NCBI RefSeq assembly: GCF_030718205.1
Contig: NZ_JAUZQF010000023.1
Coordinates: 62,001 to 126,000, forward strand
Reading direction: 5' to 3'
Source of the DNA: Nonomuraea turcica
GTDB lineage: Bacteria > Actinomycetota > Actinomycetes > Streptosporangiales > Streptosporangiaceae
DNA length: 64,000 nt
Shown here piece after piece: positions 60,366 through 64,000 of this stretch; positions within the stretch are counted from its first letter, which is position 1; every line of letters begins with the position of its first letter. Position numbers and translations under genes: made by a program. The notes beneath the pieces are model-generated. The model had not been told where the DNA came from and made no database searches. It was given only the letters and a program-made list of their open reading frames with translations.

Positions 60366-61230
60366 GCCGGCCTCCGAAGAACCCCTGGGGGCGCGCGAGC
60401 AGGGTCAGGAAGAGGAAGACGTAGAACATCATCGTGGCCCAGGTAGCGTCCACGGTCACCAGGACGAGGCCCTCGACCACGCCGAGCAGGACGGCCGCCA
60501 GCGCGGCGCCGATCACGCTGCCCAGGCCGCCGACGACGATGATGGCCATGAGCTTGCCGATCCACACCCAGTGCGAGGCGGGGAAGAACGGCGTGATCAA
60601 AGCCAGCACCGTGCCGCCGACGGCCGCGGTGGCCAGGCCCACGCCGAAGCCGTAGCCGGCCACGCGCTCGGTGTGGATGCCGACCAGCCTGGCCGCCTCC
60701 CGATGCTGGATCGTGGCCCGCAGCGACTGCCCGAACCGGCTCTTGACCAGCACCGCGAACAGCACGATGAGCGTGATCGCGGCGACCCAGAACGCGATGA
60801 TCTTGTCGTACGGCAGGTGCACGCCGGCGATCGTCAGGGACCGGGTGGCGTAGTCCATGCTGACCGACTTGTACGAGCCGGTGTAGAACGTGCCGAGCAA
60901 CCCCTCGATCGTCAGCGCGATGCCGAACGTCAGCAGCACCGACATCATCGCCAGGTTCTCCGGCGCCAGCCGCGCGATCAGCAGCCGCTGCACCGCCACG
61001 CCCAGCACGAAGAACAGCGGCACCGTCACCGGCAACGCCAGGAACGGGTCGAGGCCGAACACGGTGTGCACGGTGTAGGTCAGGTACGCGCCCAGGAACA
61101 GGAACGCCGGGTGCGCCACCATGACCACCCGCATCACGCCGAAGTACAGCGACAGGCCCGAGGCGAGCAGGGCGTAGAGCCCGCCCGTCAGCACGCCCAG
61201 GGCCAGTCCCTGCAGGAGCAGGCTCACCAT
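60349..61230 (-). CDS. HAAT-type ABC transporter permease (LivH-like)
   Basis: A 293-residue permease with about eight helices. Family blocks: GLALGVLTGGLYALLASGLSL, MVAHPAFLFLGAYLTY, FGQSLRATIQHREAARLVGIHTERV and GGLGSVIGAALAAVLLGVVEGL. The ATG overlaps the stop of the binding-protein gene by seven bases; the adjacent GTG (GTGA) would do as well. AAGGA is directly upstream. Confidence 0.92.
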   Translation of the reverse strand: MVSLLLQGLALGVLTGGLYALLASGLSLYFGVMRVVMVAHPAFLFLGAYLTYTVHTVFGLDPFLALPVTVPLFFVLGVAVQRLLIARLAPENLAMMSVLLTFGIALTIEGLLGTFYTGSYKSVSMDYATRSLTIAGVHLPYDKIIAFWVAAITLIVLFAVLVKSRFGQSLRATIQHREAARLVGIHTERVAGYGFGVGLATAAVGGTVLALITPFFPASHWVWIGKLMAIIVVGGLGSVIGAALAAVLLGVVEGLVLVTVDATWATMMFYVFLFLTLLARPQGFFGGRLAHRF

Positions 61231-62453
61231 TCCTTCTTCGGGTAGACGATGTCGGCGGTCTTGGCGCTCTCCGGCAGGACGATCTGGATCTTGCCGTCGA
61301 CGTACTGCTGGATCATGTGCGCCTGCTCGGGCCTTCCCTGGTCGTCGAAGGACAGCGGGCCGACGACCGTGTCGAACGTGCCCTGCCTGATGTGGTCGGC
61401 CAGCTTGTTCTGGCACTCCGGGGTCGGGTCCACGCACTTGACCGCGCTCACGGCCGCCTCGACGATCTGGCCGACGGTGTAGCCGTTCGCTGCGTCCTCG
61501 TTGGCCTCGCCGCCGAACATCTCCTTGTAGCGCTTGACCATGTCCTGGTTGCCGGTGAACGTGGCGGTCGCCGACCAGCCGACGGGCGAGATGATGTGCT
61601 CGGCCGCCCCCTTCACCGCGGTGGGGAATTCGGCCAGCGTCGGGCCCGTCGAGAACGCCGCCAGCTTGGGCTGCACCTTCAGCTCCTGCAGCGCCCGCAC
61701 CAGGCCCACCGAGTCCTCGAACTGCGTGCCGCCCACCACGATGTCCGGCTTGGCGGCCGCGATCTTAGCGGCGATGGGCGCGAAGTCCGTGGTCTCCGGC
61801 GGGTAGACCTCGTCCACCACCGTCTTGATCCCGGCCGCGGCCAGCTTGTCACGCAGCCCGTATGCGGTGCCCTGGGCGAACGGGTCGTCCAGGCTCGCGT
61901 ACGCCGCCGTCTTCGGCTTCTGGTCGGCCGGCAACTTGAGTATGTAGTCGGCCAGGTAGTTGTAGTGATCGCTGGCGATCGCCGGAGCCGCGTAGAACAG
62001 CCGCTTGAAGCCCTGCTCGAAGACCTCCTTGGCGGCCCCGGCCGGCTCCACGAACACCATGTTGTACGACTCCGCCACCTTCGCCGCCGGGATGACCAGC
62101 CGCGACGAGAACGGCCCGAACACCAGGTTGACCTTGTCCTGGGTGATCAGTGACTCGTAGTCGGAGCTGACCCGGTTCGGGTCGGAGGCGTCGTCACGGA
62201 AGATCAGCTCGACCTTCCTGCCCAGCAGGCCGCCCTTGGCGTTCACCTGGTCGGCCCAGACCTGGTAACCCTCCTGGATGCCCTTGCCGGGCTCGGAGAA
62301 GTCACCGGTCAACGGGAGCGAGATGCCGATCTTCACCGGCCCCGTCTGCTGACCCGGCGTCTGGGCGCCGCCGGGCTCGTCGGTCTTGGCACAGGCGGTC
62401 ATCCCTAACGCGCACATCGAGATGATCGCCAGGCTCTTGAGAACTCTTGCCAT
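61224..62453 (-). CDS. HAAT-type ABC transporter substrate-binding lipoprotein
   Basis: A 409-residue Leu/Ile/Val-type binding protein. It has a lipoprotein signal with Cys21 (ALGMTAC), a short linker and a two-lobed domain (VKIGISLPLTGDFSEPGKGIQEGY, LGRKVELIFRDDASDPNRVSSDYESLI, LVFGPFSSRLVIPAAKVAE). The pocket carries many acidic/aromatic changes relative to LivJ, so branched amino acids are not assured; ureides, amides or aromatic acids are alternatives. It is the first gene of the operon. A LacI-type operator lies 30-52 bases upstream. Confidence 0.9.
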   Translation of the reverse strand: MARVLKSLAIISMCALGMTACAKTDEPGGAQTPGQQTGPVKIGISLPLTGDFSEPGKGIQEGYQVWADQVNAKGGLLGRKVELIFRDDASDPNRVSSDYESLITQDKVNLVFGPFSSRLVIPAAKVAESYNMVFVEPAGAAKEVFEQGFKRLFYAAPAIASDHYNYLADYILKLPADQKPKTAAYASLDDPFAQGTAYGLRDKLAAAGIKTVVDEVYPPETTDFAPIAAKIAAAKPDIVVGGTQFEDSVGLVRALQELKVQPKLAAFSTGPTLAEFPTAVKGAAEHIISPVGWSATATFTGNQDMVKRYKEMFGGEANEDAANGYTVGQIVEAAVSAVKCVDPTPECQNKLADHIRQGTFDTVVGPLSFDDQGRPEQAHMIQQYVDGKIQIVLPESAKTADIVYPKKEW

Positions 62454-62482
62454 CGAGGGAACCCCCGTCTGGAGAGGTGCCG

Positions 62483-62505
62483 CGTAAGCGCTTTCGGAAG
62501 CGCTT
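62483..62505. promoter_or_regulatory. LacI-type operator before the transporter operon
   Basis: CGTAAGCGCTT and AAGCGCTT, separated by TCGG, form a palindrome with 8-bp perfect arms. The 23 bases are identical to the left part of the site at 63630-63652. It lies between the divergent binding-protein and lacI genes and can control both. Confidence 0.82.
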
Positions 62506-62550
62506 TCGGTTACGATTACACGGGATTCAGCCCCGGACAAGGGGGTTCGT

Positions 62551-63576
62551 ATGGCACATCGGCCGCCGCGCCTCGTGGACGTCGCCAAAGCCGCAGGAGT
62601 CTCGCTCGCCACCGCCTCGCGTGCCATGACCGGCAGCACGGGGGTCAGCCCTCAGGTCGCGGCCCACGTGCAGGCGGTCGCCTCCCAGGTGGGATACGTG
62701 CCCAACAGCCACGCGCGGGCGCTGGCAGGCGGGCAGGCGGCCATCATCGGGCTGATCGTGCACGACGTCGGGGACCCCTACTTCGGCGAGATCGCCAGGG
62801 GTGTGCTGCGCGAGACCGAGAGCCTCGGCTACCTGGCGCTGATCAGCCAGACCCAGCGCGACCCCGGCGCGGAGCTGGGCAGGATCCGGGCGCTGCGGGC
62901 CCACCGGGTGACGAAGATCGTGCTGGCGGGCTCCGGCTACATCGAGGCGGCCACGGAGGTCGACATCGCCGCCGAGGTGCGCTCGTACACGGCGGCGGGC
63001 GGCCGGGTGGCCGTGATCGGCCGGCATCACCTGCCGGTGGACGCGGTGTTGCCGGACAACGCGGGCGGCGGGGTGACGCTCATGCGGCACCTGCTCGACC
63101 TGGGCCATCGCCGGTTGGGCGTGCTGGGCGGCCCGGCCAACCTGACCACCGTGGCGGACCGGCTGGCGGGGCTGCGCACCGCGTTCGACGTGGCCGGGCT
63201 CGACTGGCGCTCGGTCCCGGTCGTGCACGGGGACTTCACCAGGGAGGGCGGCGCGGCGGCGACCGCGCAGCTCATGCGGGCGCGTCCCGACCTGACGGCG
63301 GTGGTGGCGTTGAACGATCCGATGGCGGTGGGCGCCCTGTCGTGGTTGCTGAACCACGGGCGCCGGGTGCCGGAGGAGATCTCGGTGGCCGGGTTCGACG
63401 ATGCGCCGGTGGCGCGCGACGTCTACCCGGCGCTGACGACGATCAGGCTGCCCATGGTGGGGATGGGCAAGGAGGCCTTCGAGCTGGTGCTCAAGCCTCC
63501 TGCCTCGCGCCCACGCCGCCGCCGTACCCGTCACGAGCTGGTCATCCGCGCCTCCACCGCCCCGCCCCCGCCCTGA
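62551..63576 (+). CDS. LacI-family transcriptional regulator
   Basis: A 341-residue regulator with an N-terminal HTH (LVDVAKAAGVSLATASRAMTGS) and hinge helix (NSHARALAGG), then a periplasmic-binding-protein-like effector domain (IIGLIVHDVGDPYFGEIARGV, LAGSGYIEAATEV, GFDDAPVARDVYPALTTIRLP). LacI proteins usually sense sugars, and control of a HAAT-type transporter is less common. The identical operator on both sides suggests it regulates the transporter operon, itself, and the secreted gene downstream. ATG start. Confidence 0.92.
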   Translation: MAHRPPRLVDVAKAAGVSLATASRAMTGSTGVSPQVAAHVQAVASQVGYVPNSHARALAGGQAAIIGLIVHDVGDPYFGEIARGVLRETESLGYLALISQTQRDPGAELGRIRALRAHRVTKIVLAGSGYIEAATEVDIAAEVRSYTAAGGRVAVIGRHHLPVDAVLPDNAGGGVTLMRHLLDLGHRRLGVLGGPANLTTVADRLAGLRTAFDVAGLDWRSVPVVHGDFTREGGAAATAQLMRARPDLTAVVALNDPMAVGALSWLLNHGRRVPEEISVAGFDDAPVARDVYPALTTIRLPMVGMGKEAFELVLKPPASRPRRRRTRHELVIRASTAPPPP

Positions 63577-63629
63577 CGTCACCCCCCTTGACAGACCTTT
63601 CCCCCGGGATACGATCCGCTCGAAGGTCA

Positions 63630-63655
63630 CGTAAGCGCTTTCGGAAGCGCTTACG
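63630..63655. promoter_or_regulatory. LacI-type operator before the last secreted gene
   Basis: A perfect inverted repeat with 11-bp arms (CGTAAGCGCTT and AAGCGCTTACG) around TCGG. It shares 23 bases with the site before the transporter operon and lies 20 bases before the next start codon. Confidence 0.85.
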
Positions 63656-63675
63656 CCCGGCGAGAGGATGCCCGG

Positions 63676-64000
63676 ATGTCAGCCCTTCGCACTCTCACCC
63701 TCGCGGCCGCACTCGCCCTGGCCGCCCCGGCACTCCCGTTGCCCGCCCACGCCGTCGCCGCCCAGGACTGCGCACTCGGACACGCCCGCGTGAAGGGCGT
63801 GGACGCGGGGCACAACTGGGCGCCCGTTACCCCCGCCAAGTGGCAGTTCCCCGGCGACCAGGTGATTCTCGCCGAGGCCGGGGTCGCCCGCCCAGGACCG
63901 CGCCGGCCCTTCGAGTACGCGGTGCTCAAGACCGGCCCCGAGTTCGCCTCGGCACGCATCGACGCGAAGGTCCGCCTGGACACGCCGACCAGCGTCAGCA
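63676..64000 (+). CDS. Secreted protein, N-terminal part
   Basis: The frame stays open to the window edge (108 residues visible). A signal peptide is clear (MSALRTLTLAAALALAAPAL, likely cut after AHA or AVA near residues 28-31). The mature part begins with a Cys (AQDCALGHARVKGVDAGHNW), then PGDQVILAEAGVARPG and FEYAVLKTGPEFASARIDAKV, which reads like the first strands of a concanavalin-like or DUF1080 beta-sandwich often found in secreted glycoside hydrolases. That is a guess. GAGAGGA lies seven bases before the ATG. The upstream LacI operator suggests carbohydrate or substrate-linked regulation. Confidence 0.65.
   Translation, partial: MSALRTLTLAAALALAAPALPLPAHAVAAQDCALGHARVKGVDAGHNWAPVTPAKWQFPGDQVILAEAGVARPGPRRPFEYAVLKTGPEFASARIDAKVRLDTPTSVS

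Overview
The window comes from a very GC-rich actinobacterial chromosome. The supporting signs are a WhiB protein, a Scr1-type XRE / DUF397 / HATPase trio, mycothiol-linked DinB-like proteins, several ECF sigma factors, PASTA-less transmembrane Ser/Thr kinases, an IdeR-type iron box, and many GTG/TTG starts with ATGA or GTGA overlaps. The gene mix fits a filamentous actinomycete, and I would guess the Streptosporangiaceae (Nonomuraea-like). That genus guess is inference only. I saw no rRNA, no tRNA and no CRISPR array. One insertion sequence is present.

Left part (1-18.2 kb). Mostly housekeeping: the tail of a PgeF/YfiH protein, an ATP-dependent DNA ligase coupled to a RibD-C-like reductase, glycogen debranching enzyme GlgX, OsmC, an ECF sigma factor overlapping a maleylpyruvate-isomerase-like (DinB-fold) protein, a small secreted His/Gly-rich protein, an HD phosphohydrolase and an ankyrin/HEAT protein. 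A tightly coupled minus-strand assimilatory sulfate operon follows: sulfite reductase, a 47-residue zinc ribbon, CysH and a CbiX-type chelatase. Two intergenic stretches (2.5-3.0 kb and 7.84-8.43 kb) are filled with tandem repeats.

Middle part (18.2-34.8 kb). A membrane Ser/Thr kinase is cut in its extracellular domain by an IS30-family element, and the rest of the gene lies in frame beyond the element. Next come a ZTP riboswitch with glyA, a secreted CHRD/DUF3455 protein, and an ECF sigma/zf-HC2 anti-sigma pair. The CHRD gene and the sigma operon share a GTTGAACC -35-like element. RsgA (with a short leader ORF), a phosphoribosyltransferase, the HATPase/Scr1/DUF397 cluster with two perfect palindromes, a phytase-like esterase, a WhiB protein and an iron-box-preceded sucrase/ferredoxin-like protein follow. 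A TetR-GlpD operon closes this part, divergent from an FAD oxidase.

Right part (34.8-64 kb). A metallophosphoesterase, an unusual family A DNA polymerase, an MFS transporter, a MOSC protein and a second Ser/Thr kinase precede a purine/ureide catabolic block. That block has AllF/G/H-like proteins (FdrA, DUF1116, DUF2877) transcribed divergently from a PucR regulator, then a xanthine/uracil-type permease coupled to a three-subunit molybdenum hydroxylase. Cytochrome bd oxidase (cydAB) follows behind three CTAC...GTAG palindromes. The window ends with a HAAT-type ABC transporter operon divergent from a LacI regulator. The same operator appears in front of the transporter operon and in front of the last, truncated secreted gene, which points to one small regulon.
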